Notes: a model not told the origin generated them from the letters alone. A stretch of DNA of 64,000 bases from Phaeodactylibacter sp. (GCF_022763345.1 NZ_JALEGS010000035.1:62001-126000); one strand, 5' to 3'; numbered from the stretch's first letter, positions 1 through 9,315 are shown. Numbers and translations: made by a program.

Positions 1-3000
1 AGCAACTGGAATGAGGCAGAATTGTGGTCAGAAATTGATCAGGCATATGTTGATGCAAGTTTTTCTTATAACTCTGAGACAGGCTTTAATGTTACAACAG
101 TTTTTAAATTTTCAAATGATATTTCAGAAGTTCAATTCAATGCTTCTACAGGGGAATATCAGTTAGTTTCAAAAGCTAATCAAAAAGTAATCTCCGCAGG
201 AGCTATACTAGACCAAGACGGTAATGTATCAACATCATTTAAAATTGGTGATCTATTGAGTTTTACGGGAACTACAGGGTTAAACAATGAAAACATCAAG
301 CTTTCTGGCAAAATAGATTTAAATAAAATTGCTGGTGAGTTGAATTTTGCTCAAAATGAAGATGGCTCTTCATCAGCAGGCCTATTAGGAGTTATTGACA
401 ATAATACTGACTTAGACGGGATTGGATTTAAGATAGAAAAGGTTGCTACTAATATTGATGTTATTGGTCTTGCAGCTGAATATTTTGATGCTTTACCAGG
501 GCAAATACCAAGTAATTTTGCCACATGGACTTACGATACCTTCACTGCTCTTAGCTCTGACCCAACGCTGAGTGATATGGTTTCTGGTCAGTATGCCATT
601 ACAATGCAGGAATATAGAACTGCTATTGAATCAGGTATGGAGGATTTTGGTTGGTCAATGGCAAGAGCTCATCAAGAGGTTATAGAAGGGTGGGATGACT
701 TTTTAGCTGAACAGCCGAATCTTGCCCCCTCTGTTACTTCCGCTGACTATATAAATGATAGTATAGTTTTAAGACCTGCCCCGGTGGGAGCGCAATTAAA
801 TACCTATACAGAACCTACTGGAACGTCACTTCTTGAAGTGATTCAAGGAGGGATTGTTGATGAGAATGGAAATGAAATTCCGGCATCTAGTGGAACAAAG
901 ATTTTAATGCCAGATGAAAATGGGAATCTAGTTGAGCAAGTATTGGTATCGTCAGAAACTCTTGAAGCCGTTGCTGAAGATTTAGGTATTTCATCAGCAG
1001 ATTTAATTAACAGAGCTGCGAATAACTATATAGCTGGCAAACAAACTGCTGTCGATGCTGGCAACGGTTTCTATATGTACACCTTCTACGATGGAGAACA
1101 ATGGGATATAACGCCAGCTGATAATGACGCGACCTATTCTCTAAAGATTAACCTTGATGCTGACAACCCATCTTATGTAGCTCCTAATGCATATACAAGC
1201 TTGATGGACTTAGATATTGATATATCTGGGAGCAGTCAGACAGCAGGGGTTGCACTTTCTGAAGTTCCTTTAAAGCCTGAATATTTGCCTGAGAAGGCAA
1301 CTGTTATAGATGGAGCAAACGAGCAAACCTTTTATGGTTTTGCATTAGATGAGGAAGATGCGATTGGAGAACTAAAAGGTGGCGCGCATTATTCCAGCGG
1401 GGCTGTGATAAGAGAGGGAGGTGGTTCTTTCAGCTATGTACCGGAAGGAGAAACTACTTCCATCGATGGAAATACTTACCTCATAAGCGATGTCCTTCAA
1501 TCTATAACTTCGGCAGGTGAAACGGTCACTACCTTTATCAACAATCAGGTTGGTAACTATTTACAGAATACTTTTGATACGTATAACATTTTTGATTCCA
1601 TGACCAATTTCTTTGAGAAATATGGTCTAGATATAGCAAATGGAAATTTAGATGCTGATGATGCATTAAAATATTTTACGATTGAAGTTGCAATTGGCGG
1701 CTTGGGTCAAACAGTTGCTGAGGGGATTTTATCTACTGAGATGAATACTCTAAATAATTTGCTACAAGACCCTAATGCTACCCAGCAGCAAATTAATGAC
1801 GCTCTCCAAAATATAACTGACAATGATGATTTTGTTGGTGTGTTACAAGAGCTTGGGCTTGCGGATGATTTATCGGAAAGCATTCAGTTAGCTAATCAAA
1901 TGGCTAGCGTCTTTGGTGCTATGGCTGCACAATTCGCGCTCGATTCATCAGGCTGGGATAGTACGGATTATGTGAACTCTGGTTCAAGTATTATTCTTGG
2001 AGCGGTTGTTCAAAATTTTGTTGCCAGCAACTGGGAAACTTCTCTGGGAGCTTCTGGTAGTTTAGGTGTTGCGAGTGCTCTTTCTGTGCTGGGAACCTCT
2101 CTAATAAATGATGGTTTTGACCAAGACTGGGGAGCTACAGCGACCTCTGTCGGTATGGCTTTTGGTACTGCGTACGCAACAGCTTCTATTGGTACAGCGA
2201 TTGCTGCTAGTGGAGGACTTGGATTTGCTTCAAGTTCAGCATTGGCTGGAGCTGTTGGTGCGAGCTTAGGTTTTGGAGGTGGGAGTACTGTTGCAACCTC
2301 TGCAATAATTGCTGGTGGTGCTGCATTAGCAGGAATTGGAATTGTTGTGGCGTTAGCTGCTAATGAGATATTTTCATCCATCTACAGTGGCAAGAAGTTT
2401 TATGCTGGAGAGTTTGGAGATAAAGGGCAGCTGCTTAATAGCATTTACCAAGTACAAGATATAGAAGTTGATGATGGGATGGGTGGCACAACAACTGTGG
2501 AGGCTCTTGTGGCTACAAACTCTAGCGGTTCGACCATATTAATGCAAAGTAACGGCAGTCAGTTTGATTATGTAATCGGTGGCTCTGGCGCAGATATCCT
2601 AGTAGGAGATAATACAGGCGATATAATGTCTGGTGGGGATGGGAATGATTATATTGAAGGTAAGGAAGGGGATGAGCAGATTTCCGGTGATGCGGGGAAT
2701 GATCATTTAATCGGCGCTGAGGGTGATGATGTTATCCAAGGCGGTGATGGTGATGACATAATCTTCGGTGATGCGGGGGAAGATACTATCCTTGGTGGAG
2801 ACGGTCAGGACTTTATCCATGGTGGTTCGGGTGCGGATGCTATTTTAGGCGGTTTGGAGAGAGACACTATACTCGCATCTGGCGGGGATGATGTTGTGCA
2901 GGGTGATGCCGGTGATGATATGATTGACGGTGGATATGGTGACGATCTGCTGGATGGCGGTGATGGTGATGATCTAATTCTTGGTAATCTGGGCAATGAT

Positions 3001-6000
3001 TCTATCACGGCTGGCGCAGGCAATGATAAGCTGTTTGGTGATTCTGGCAATGACACGATGATGGGTGATGCTGGTGACGATTATATCAACGGTGGTGAAG
3101 GTATTGACATATTGCAGGGCGGCAATGGGGCTGATCTGATTTATGGTGATAGTGGCGATGATTATTTGCAGGGTGATTTAGGTGATGATGATCTCGGCGG
3201 CGGAACAGGCAATGACGTGATCTTGGGTGGTTTGGATAATGACTATCTGTGGGGTCAGGAAGGTGACGATGATCTGGATGGTGGTGAAGGCGATGATATA
3301 TTGATCGGCGGGCTCGGCACGGACACTCTGACTGGGGCTGCGGGAAGTGATGTTTACGTTTTGCAGGCGGATGATAGTGGGGTTTTAGGTAATGACACGA
3401 TTACGGATGTGGAAGGTGTTAATGATAGGGTTTATATTGAAGGGTTGGACTCTACGAATGAATCAAACCTTGGCCTTACAAAGGATGGTGATAATCTGCT
3501 AATATCTTTCAATGCGGTGACTATAGCGACTATCGCGGGGCATTTTGCTACTGGGGCGGATAGTATAGAGAGGATTGAGTTTGATACGGATAAGTTTATT
3601 GATCTATCAGCGGTCACATATGATGGCGGCACGGGAGTTGGAACGTTTACTAGCAGTACGGATGCAAACCAAACAACAAAAGCTGATATAGACCTAAGAG
3701 AAACAGATATTGATGTGAATCTACAGGTGCAAGAGCAGTTCTGGAATAATGCATTCTTACGAAATCTTTCCGAAACAGCATATGAGGAGGCTCTTAGGGA
3801 TGAGTTTGAAACTGAATATTATAATGGCAGTGAGATAACTGAATTTAAGCGTTCCAGAGGGAAATTTGGCGGACATTATAAGGTTTATAGGTTACAGCAA
3901 AGCGATACACTTGATCCAAGCAATCCAGATATAATTAGCTACACCCTTTTGGATGGGATTTATACTAGTACTACTGCAAGCAGTTTTGATCCTACTGAAT
4001 ATGATGAAATAGTAGATGGTGAGGTTGGATCTATGGATGCTCAAGTTTGGACATATTTTGGTTTAAGAAGTACTTATAACAATTTTGAGATTAAAGACTT
4101 TTTTATTGATAATCAGTTTGTTGGTGGAGTTTTAGTTGATGACTCTCAAGGTAGTAATCATGGAACTGAGGAATATTATAGCGATCCATTCATTCCTGTG
4201 AATTACGTTCAGCTCTCTGATGGAAGTACTAGCGAGCACTATATATATGCATATGATCCGTATGCCCGTAAAGCTGAAGCCACAGTAACAAATGTTCAGT
4301 TTGGCAAAGACTATATACAGCAAAGTGGCTCTGACCACCTAGTAGGCTCATGGTGGAATGAAACTATCAATGGTCAATCTGGAGATGATGCGTTGTTTGG
4401 TGGTGACGGTGACGATACTATTAATGGTGGCGCAGGTGATGATTGGCTATTTGGCGGCGGTGATAATGACATTGTTGATGGAGGCGATGATGATGACATC
4501 ATCTTCGGCGGAGATGGAAATGACGAACTAATAGGAGGTTCTGGAGATGACGCTATTTTCGGTGGTGACGGTGATGACTATATAGATGGTGGTGACGGTG
4601 CGGACTGGATAGATGCTGGAGATGGGGCTGACTTAATAATCGGTGGCGCAGGTGACGATATTATCTATGCTGGTGGAGGCGATGATGATGCTTATGGCGG
4701 TGAAGGCATGGATGTTATTTACGGCCAAGGTGGTAATGACACTCTATACGGTAATGAAGGTATTGATTGGCTCTATGGTGAATCAGGCAATGACAAGCTT
4801 TATGGTGTAGAAGATGAAGATCATCTTTATGGTGGTGTAGGCGATGATGTTATTGATGGTAATGCTGGTAATGACTTCATCTATGGAGGAGCGGGCTACG
4901 ATTATATCTCTGGTGGTGAGGGTGCTGATGTTATAGATGGTGGGGATGGTCTATCTGATGCCGTGCGCTATCAAGATTCAACAGCGGGTGTAAATGTTAA
5001 TTTAACCACTGGGCTTGGCTTTGGTGGTGAAGCTGAAGGTGATGTTATTACTAATATTGAGCGTATATATGGTTCTGCATTTGATGATGTCCTAACCGGC
5101 GATGCTGGTGATAACAGGCTTTATGCAAATTCTGGTAATGACATATTAAACGGTGAAGCAGGGAATGATTTATTATACGGTCATTATACGGGTGCTGATA
5201 TATTAAATGGCGGTGATGGTATTGATACTATGTATGGAGGGCTTGACGGTGATATACTCAATGGCGGTGATGGAGATGATAGAATCTCTTATTACTACAT
5301 TTCTAGTGGTGTTAATATAGATATGGTTAATGGAACTGTTGATGGCATAACAGGAACTTGGGTACAAGATATTTTCACTAGTATTGAAAGGGTTTACGCC
5401 TCAAATGGAGGTGATATAATTACTGGAAATTCCGACAATAACAGAATTTATACATATGCTGGTGACGACCTTGTAAATACTGGTGCCGGTCATGATACCA
5501 TCTATTCTCATTATGCTGGGGCTAGTATTATTAACTCAGGTGATGATGATGATTTTATCTATAGTAACTTGACAGGTAATAACATCGATGGTGGCGATGG
5601 TTTTGACAGGCTTTCTTATTGGTACTCTTCCGTTGCTGTAATTGTTAATATGGTAACAGGAGTTGCTTCAAACAATAATGGAGATCAAGACACATTCAGT
5701 AACATAGAGCAAATTTATGCGAGTAATCATGGTGATCAAATAACCGGAGATGATCAGGATAGTAGATTTTATGGTTATGATGGTGATGACATAATAAATG
5801 CCGGTGGTGGTATTGATAAATTGCATGGCCAGGATGGTAATGATTCACTTTATGGAGGTGCTGGAGATGATTTAATTTATAGTGGCAATGGAAGTGATTA
5901 CATTTTCGGTGAAGATGGTGACGACCTTATCTATGGTGATTTGGGTAATGATGTTATTGATGGAGGTGCTGGTGAAGATACTGTCAGCTATTATTCATCG

Positions 6001-7500
6001 ACAGATAATCTGACTATAGATCTATCAAATAATATTGCAAATGGCTCTTCTATAGGGTTAGATTTTATCACAAACGTTGAAAGAGTTCTAGGTGGCGAAG
6101 GAGATGATGATATTATTGGCTCAGATGGAGCAGACATCATCGATGGTTATATAGGTAATGATGAAATTGAAGGCGGCTCTGGCAATGACATCATTTACGG
6201 CGGTGCAGGAAGTAATGTTTTAAATGGTGGCTCTGGGGATGATCAGATAACTGGCGGAAGCGGCTATGATTATATTTCTGGCGGTGAGGGTGCTGATGTT
6301 ATAGATGGAGGTGACGGTCTATCGGATGCTGCGCGCTATCAAGATTCAACAGCGGGTGTAAATGTTAATTTAACCACTGGTCTTGGCTTTGGTGGTGAAG
6401 CTGAAGGTGATATAATCACTAACATTGAGCGTATATATGGTTCTGCTTATGATGATGTTCTAACCGGCGATGCTGGTGATAACAGGCTTTATGCAAATTC
6501 CGGCGCTGATATATTGAATGGCGGTGCGGGGAATGACCTTCTCTACGCTCATTACGCTGGCGCTGATATATTGAATGGCGGTGCGGGGGATGACACTTTA
6601 TACGGAGGGCTTGACGGTGATACGCTTAACGGTGATGACGGCGATGACAGAATCTCTTATTATTACACTTCTGGTGGTGTTAATATAGATATGGTTAATG
6701 GAACTGTTGATGGCATAGCTGGAACTTGGACTCAAGATACTTTCACTAGTATTGAAAGGGTCTATGCTTCAGATGACGGAGATATAATTACTGGAAATTC
6801 CGACAATAACAGAATTTATACCTATGCTGGTGACGATCTTGTAAATTCAGGTGCTGGCCATGATACTATTTATTCTCATTATGCTGGCTCTAATACCATC
6901 AACTCTGGTGATGATAATGATCTAATCTATAGCAACTTAACAGGTAATAACATCGATGGTGGTAATGGTATTGATAGGCTTTCTTATCATTATTCATCTG
7001 TTGCAGTAGATATAGATATGACAACTGGAATTGCTTCAAACAATAATGGAGATCAAGACGCATTCACTAATATTGAAAGCGTTTACGGGTCGGGGCATGA
7101 TGATGTAATTCAAGGTGATTCCTTAAGTAATGTTATTTATGGCCTTGATGGTGATGATGAAATTAGAGGGGGCGGGGGAGATGATACAATATATGGCGCT
7201 GAGGGTAATGATATAATAAATGGTGAAGCTGGAAGAGATTACCTATTTGGAGATATTGGCAATGATATATTTGTATTTAGTGATTTAACTCATTCAACAG
7301 GTGTAGAACAAGACAGGATTGAAGACTTCGAGCAAGGAAATGATCTTATAGACCTATCAGCTTTTACATTTACCAGCATATCTGACCTGACAATTACTCA
7401 AGACACATTAAACACTTATTTTGCAGATGCAGGCTCTGACTTCATCTTCAGAGTAGATGGTCTTCATTCTTTAAATGATAACGACTTCATTTTTAGTTAG
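1..7500 (+). CDS. Giant RTX repeat protein, 5' end cut by window
   Basis: Secreted calcium-binding RTX protein, probably an exported toxin or adhesin-like surface protein. The frame is open to base 1 (codons SNWNEAEL precede the TTG at 22), so the true start lies upstream; 2499 residues are visible. In visible numbering, residues 1-660 match no domain I know. Residues about 670-795 form a Gly/Ala-rich hydrophobic segment like the pore-forming region of RTX toxins, followed by Gly-Lys at 797-798, the context in which HlyC-type enzymes acylate lysine. Blocks of GGxGxDxU nonapeptides span about 859-1115 and 1442-2420. The last 80 residues (DRIEDFEQGNDLIDLSAF, then DFIFS) resemble a type I secretion signal. 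A 279-residue segment is duplicated within the second block. The DNA is AT-richer than the rest of the window. The acyltransferase gene follows after 5 bases, probably in one transcript. RTX nature is secure; toxin function is inferred. Confidence 0.9.
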   Translation, partial: SNWNEAELWSEIDQAYVDASFSYNSETGFNVTTVFKFSNDISEVQFNASTGEYQLVSKANQKVISAGAILDQDGNVSTSFKIGDLLSFTGTTGLNNENIKLSGKIDLNKIAGELNFAQNEDGSSSAGLLGVIDNNTDLDGIGFKIEKVATNIDVIGLAAEYFDALPGQIPSNFATWTYDTFTALSSDPTLSDMVSGQYAITMQEYRTAIESGMEDFGWSMARAHQEVIEGWDDFLAEQPNLAPSVTSADYINDSIVLRPAPVGAQLNTYTEPTGTSLLEVIQGGIVDENGNEIPASSGTKILMPDENGNLVEQVLVSSETLEAVAEDLGISSADLINRAANNYIAGKQTAVDAGNGFYMYTFYDGEQWDITPADNDATYSLKINLDADNPSYVAPNAYTSLMDLDIDISGSSQTAGVALSEVPLKPEYLPEKATVIDGANEQTFYGFALDEEDAIGELKGGAHYSSGAVIREGGGSFSYVPEGETTSIDGNTYLISDVLQSITSAGETVTTFINNQVGNYLQNTFDTYNIFDSMTNFFEKYGLDIANGNLDADDALKYFTIEVAIGGLGQTVAEGILSTEMNTLNNLLQDPNATQQQINDALQNITDNDDFVGVLQELGLADDLSESIQLANQMASVFGAMAAQFALDSSGWDSTDYVNSGSSIILGAVVQNFVASNWETSLGASGSLGVASALSVLGTSLINDGFDQDWGATATSVGMAFGTAYATASIGTAIAASGGLGFASSSALAGAVGASLGFGGGSTVATSAIIAGGAALAGIGIVVALAANEIFSSIYSGKKFYAGEFGDKGQLLNSIYQVQDIEVDDGMGGTTTVEALVATNSSGSTILMQSNGSQFDYVIGGSGADILVGDNTGDIMSGGDGNDYIEGKEGDEQISGDAGNDHLIGAEGDDVIQGGDGDDIIFGDAGEDTILGGDGQDFIHGGSGADAILGGLERDTILASGGDDVVQGDAGDDMIDGGYGDDLLDGGDGDDLILGNLGNDSITAGAGNDKLFGDSGNDTMMGDAGDDYINGGEGIDILQGGNGADLIYGDSGDDYLQGDLGDDDLGGGTGNDVILGGLDNDYLWGQEGDDDLDGGEGDDILIGGLGTDTLTGAAGSDVYVLQADDSGVLGNDTITDVEGVNDRVYIEGLDSTNESNLGLTKDGDNLLISFNAVTIATIAGHFATGADSIERIEFDTDKFIDLSAVTYDGGTGVGTFTSSTDANQTTKADIDLRETDIDVNLQVQEQFWNNAFLRNLSETAYEEALRDEFETEYYNGSEITEFKRSRGKFGGHYKVYRLQQSDTLDPSNPDIISYTLLDGIYTSTTASSFDPTEYDEIVDGEVGSMDAQVWTYFGLRSTYNNFEIKDFFIDNQFVGGVLVDDSQGSNHGTEEYYSDPFIPVNYVQLSDGSTSEHYIYAYDPYARKAEATVTNVQFGKDYIQQSGSDHLVGSWWNETINGQSGDDALFGGDGDDTINGGAGDDWLFGGGDNDIVDGGDDDDIIFGGDGNDELIGGSGDDAIFGGDGDDYIDGGDGADWIDAGDGADLIIGGAGDDIIYAGGGDDDAYGGEGMDVIYGQGGNDTLYGNEGIDWLYGESGNDKLYGVEDEDHLYGGVGDDVIDGNAGNDFIYGGAGYDYISGGEGADVIDGGDGLSDAVRYQDSTAGVNVNLTTGLGFGGEAEGDVITNIERIYGSAFDDVLTGDAGDNRLYANSGNDILNGEAGNDLLYGHYTGADILNGGDGIDTMYGGLDGDILNGGDGDDRISYYYISSGVNIDMVNGTVDGITGTWVQDIFTSIERVYASNGGDIITGNSDNNRIYTYAGDDLVNTGAGHDTIYSHYAGASIINSGDDDDFIYSNLTGNNIDGGDGFDRLSYWYSSVAVIVNMVTGVASNNNGDQDTFSNIEQIYASNHGDQITGDDQDSRFYGYDGDDIINAGGGIDKLHGQDGNDSLYGGAGDDLIYSGNGSDYIFGEDGDDLIYGDLGNDVIDGGAGEDTVSYYSSTDNLTIDLSNNIANGSSIGLDFITNVERVLGGEGDDDIIGSDGADIIDGYIGNDEIEGGSGNDIIYGGAGSNVLNGGSGDDQITGGSGYDYISGGEGADVIDGGDGLSDAARYQDSTAGVNVNLTTGLGFGGEAEGDIITNIERIYGSAYDDVLTGDAGDNRLYANSGADILNGGAGNDLLYAHYAGADILNGGAGDDTLYGGLDGDTLNGDDGDDRISYYYTSGGVNIDMVNGTVDGIAGTWTQDTFTSIERVYASDDGDIITGNSDNNRIYTYAGDDLVNSGAGHDTIYSHYAGSNTINSGDDNDLIYSNLTGNNIDGGNGIDRLSYHYSSVAVDIDMTTGIASNNNGDQDAFTNIESVYGSGHDDVIQGDSLSNVIYGLDGDDEIRGGGGDDTIYGAEGNDIINGEAGRDYLFGDIGNDIFVFSDLTHSTGVEQDRIEDFEQGNDLIDLSAFTFTSISDLTITQDTLNTYFADAGSDFIFRVDGLHSLNDNDFIFS
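4894..7098 (+). repeat. Long direct duplication inside the RTX gene
   Basis: Bases 4894-5730 and 6262-7098 are two copies of an about 837-base segment with a constant offset of 1368 bases (456 codons). Both begin with codons for GYDYISGGEGADVIDGGDG and run through a shared YQDSTAGVNVNL stretch to SNNNGDQD. The copies are highly similar in DNA as well as protein, so the duplication looks recent compared with the degenerate nonapeptides around it. Confidence 0.85.
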
Positions 7501-7505
7501 GATCA

Positions 7506-7982
7506 ATGGTTAAGCAAACACAGAATGTTCATGAGGGAGTGCTAAACAAACTTCCTCCTGAAAAGCTAAACTTGCTTATTGGGGAAGTAACCTCATTGCT
7601 TATGCTCTCCAAAGTTCATCGTAAAATGCAAATAAGGGACATTTCAGATATAGTTCTGCCACCTGTTCATCTAAACCAATTCCGCATATATAGAAACTCT
7701 AAAGAAGAACCGATAGGCTTAGTCACATGGGGTTGGTTCAGTGATGAAATTGAGAAGAAATATCTATCGGGTGATGTTGTTCTAACCTTTGGGGAATGGA
7801 ATAGTGGTAAAAACCTATTTTTTACTGACTTTATCGCCCCATTTGGTCACGCTAAGAAAATCTTCAAAGACCTAACCCACAATATCTTCCCAGACGAAAC
7901 GGCAAAAACCCTCCGCTTTGACGATCATGGTAAACATAGAAAGAATGTAATTCACCTCTATGGAAAGAATGTTCGGAATTAA
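7506..7982 (+). CDS. RTX toxin-activating lysine acyltransferase (HlyC type)
   Basis: Predicted to transfer a fatty acyl chain from acyl-ACP to internal lysines of the RTX protein, the step that turns pro-toxins such as pro-HlyA into active toxins in the cytoplasm. The 158-residue length fits the family. It carries the conserved catalytic His in VHRKM (His38) and the catalytic Asp in FTDFIAPFG (Asp108), plus the family patterns VLPPVHLNQFRIY and GEWNSGKNLFF. It starts 5 bases after the RTX stop codon, so the two are almost surely co-transcribed. The order is unusual: in hly, cya and similar operons the acyltransferase gene precedes the toxin. Its stop codon overlaps that of the convergent gene in a shared TTAA. 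No secretion ATPase or adaptor gene follows. Confidence 0.9.
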   Translation: MVKQTQNVHEGVLNKLPPEKLNLLIGEVTSLLMLSKVHRKMQIRDISDIVLPPVHLNQFRIYRNSKEEPIGLVTWGWFSDEIEKKYLSGDVVLTFGEWNSGKNLFFTDFIAPFGHAKKIFKDLTHNIFPDETAKTLRFDDHGKHRKNVIHLYGKNVRN

Positions 7983-8245
7983 AGATCGATCTCAAACCCT
8001 TTATCAGGACTATCCTTACCTTTTTGAGTAGGTCGGGGAATTTGTCTGACAGTATCTCGGAGTTTACTGATAGTCTTTGATTGAGTGCGCTCCTTAGCAT
8101 ACTGCTCGCTCCCAGCTACTAAGCCTTGAAAGAATTCGTCCTGCTTGTCTTTGACAGCCTCGGTAAGGCTATCGGCTATTTCAGGACGGTGCTTCTGTAT
8201 AATATATCCGGCGTTAAAGCCTCTTGCTAGTTCTTGTTCATTCAT
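7979..8245 (-). CDS. Small unknown protein paired with HTH gene
   Basis: Encodes 88 residues that I cannot assign. The protein starts MNEQELARGFNAGYIIQKH and is highly charged, with a Lys/Arg-rich C-terminal third and no membrane segment or signal peptide. Its start overlaps the stop of the upstream HTH gene by 4 bases, so the two are translationally coupled. From memory, similar short proteins occur beside HTH genes in Bacteroidota accessory regions; this is unverified. Its stop codon shares a TTAA with the stop of the convergent acyltransferase gene, which puts the boundary between foreign-looking and Bacteroidota-looking coding at this base pair. Confidence 0.7.
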   Translation of the reverse strand: MNEQELARGFNAGYIIQKHRPEIADSLTEAVKDKQDEFFQGLVAGSEQYAKERTQSKTISKLRDTVRQIPRPTQKGKDSPDKGFEIDL

Positions 8246-8529
8246 GGCATATTGGCTTTGTCTTCAATAAACTTCAGTAAAGAGGATTTGCTATAGAGAA
8301 TGTGCTTTGAACCAATCGGCGCACTGTATTTGATGTCGTTCTGGTCTCTATACTTCTTTAGCGTTGTTTTCGAGCTGATCTTCAGAATGGACATGGCTTC
8401 CTCGGTGGTAATCCAGTCGTCCTCCTCGTTCTGGTTGGTACTGAGTTCTTCAGCCAGTGCCTTAACCAGATTCTTAAGTAAAGGATTTTCCAAACAGATT
8501 TCCAGAAGTTTTGCCGATTGTTCTGCCAT
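8242..8529 (-). CDS. Excisionase-like helix-turn-helix protein
   Basis: A 95-residue DNA-binding protein. Residues about 38-92 form a MerR/excisionase-type helix-turn-helix (DDWITTEEAMSILKISSKTT, then a tyrosine-lysine wing and a C-terminal LLKFIED). Such proteins act as recombination directionality factors or small regulators in integrative elements, and the gene lies between tRNA-Gln and the RTX genes. The N-terminal 35 residues are an amphipathic helix-rich segment. A weak Bacteroidota -7 box (TATCTTTA, minus strand, near 8559-8566) lies about 30 bases upstream of the start. No integrase is next to it. It could equally be an antitoxin-like repressor of its partner gene. Confidence 0.7.
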   Translation of the reverse strand: MAEQSAKLLEICLENPLLKNLVKALAEELSTNQNEEDDWITTEEAMSILKISSKTTLKKYRDQNDIKYSAPIGSKHILYSKSSLLKFIEDKANMP

Positions 8530-8670
8530 TCTTTTATAAGTGTATTAAATCGCTACTAAAGATAGCAAAAAGCCTCATATGATTGAAGGCAAGTCAGGTT
8601 TTCAGAGAGCAGGCAAGAGACATTGCTAGTAAAAGAGGTGTAAAATCCTTATCTTGTACTGTGTACAAAC

Positions 8671-8704
8671 AAAAAAGCAGCCAAGACTTAACTTGACTGC
8701 TTTT
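8671..8704 (-). terminator. Hairpin terminator after tRNA-Gln
   Basis: Arms AAAAGCAG/CTGCTTTT and CAAG/CTTG with one mismatch and a 6-base loop. Read on the minus strand the stem runs into a T tract, so it fits termination of the tRNA-Gln transcript about 100 bases beyond the tRNA. A smaller inverted repeat, TTGTAC-TGT-GTACAA, lies next to it at 8654-8668. The rest of 8530-8799 shows no gene. Confidence 0.7.
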
Positions 8705-8799
8705 CCTTGAAATCTTTACTTAACGACTGCCAAAACGACTGCTGAAGTTTTTTTCTCTTCGTAACTCGTTGGTTAGCAGTTATTCCGTATAAGCTTTTG

Positions 8800-8871
8800 T
8801 AGACCCACTAGGACTCGAACCTAGAACGACAGAACCAAAATCTGCTGTGTTGCCAATTACACCATGGGTCT
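8800..8871 (-). tRNA. tRNA-Gln (anticodon UUG)
   Basis: Read on the minus strand, the sequence folds into a standard cloverleaf. There is a 7-bp acceptor stem AGACCCA/TGGGTCT, D-arm GTGT/ACAC, anticodon stem GCAGA/TCTGT with loop TTTTGGT (anticodon TTG), and T-arm CTAGG-TTCGAGT-CCTAG. The discriminator base is A and the 3' CCA is not encoded. The 3' end faces the RTX/HTH gene block, the usual orientation for a tRNA used as an integration site. Confidence 0.95.
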
Positions 8872-8912
8872 TTAAAAACCAGCTTGAGAAGCGTTTTTCT
8901 CATTTGCGATTG

Positions 8913-8944
8913 CAAAGATAAACGGCTTCAAATTGATGTGCAAG
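8913..8944 (-). promoter_or_regulatory. Bacteroidota-type promoter for tRNA-Gln
   Basis: On the minus strand a -7 box TATCTTTG (8913-8920) lies 20 bases after a CTTG -33 box (8941-8944), matching the Bacteroidota consensus TTTG-N19..21-TAnnTTTG. Transcription would start near 8906, some 35 bases before the mature tRNA. Confidence 0.55.
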
Positions 8945-9315
8945 AAAAAGGATAAAATTTTTTCAGCAAATCATTCTAAGCCGCTTCACGCTGTGATCCA
9001 TATAACTACGGAGGGCCAAAGGAAGTTCCCCGGGAAATGAGAAAATCGTGACAGGGTGAAACCTGCTTGGTGGTGATGCCGTATATCTGATGGATGCCGT
9101 CCAGGCTGTATCCTGCTATCCCTGACAGGGTATAATGTGCACGGAACGCCCGAATTGTCGCGAATGAGCTTCCTTAGGTGCTTTTTTTCCTGAACAGGCT
9201 TGCAAAATTTATCAATCTGGTATAGCTTAATAGAACGGTTGAAAGGCTACTTTCGCTTGTGACGCAGTTCCGGTGGACAGGCCTGAAAACCTACTTAACC
9301 TAAACAAAGCAAAAC
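8945..9315. other. Gene-free stretch before the metalloprotease
   Basis: I see no gene, tRNA or clear repeat here. The stretch should hold the promoter and leader of the protease gene starting at 9316. A weak -7-like TATAGCTTA lies near 9222, but no convincing -33 partner was found. Confidence 0.4.

Noticed and set aside
22..30. TTG at base 22 as start of the RTX gene
   Set aside because: The frame is open from base 1 with sensible codons (SNWNEAEL), so the gene begins outside the window.
2010..3632. Minus-strand open frames opposite the RTX gene
   Set aside because: They are low-complexity mirrors of the Gly/Asp and hydrophobic repeats, without family features.
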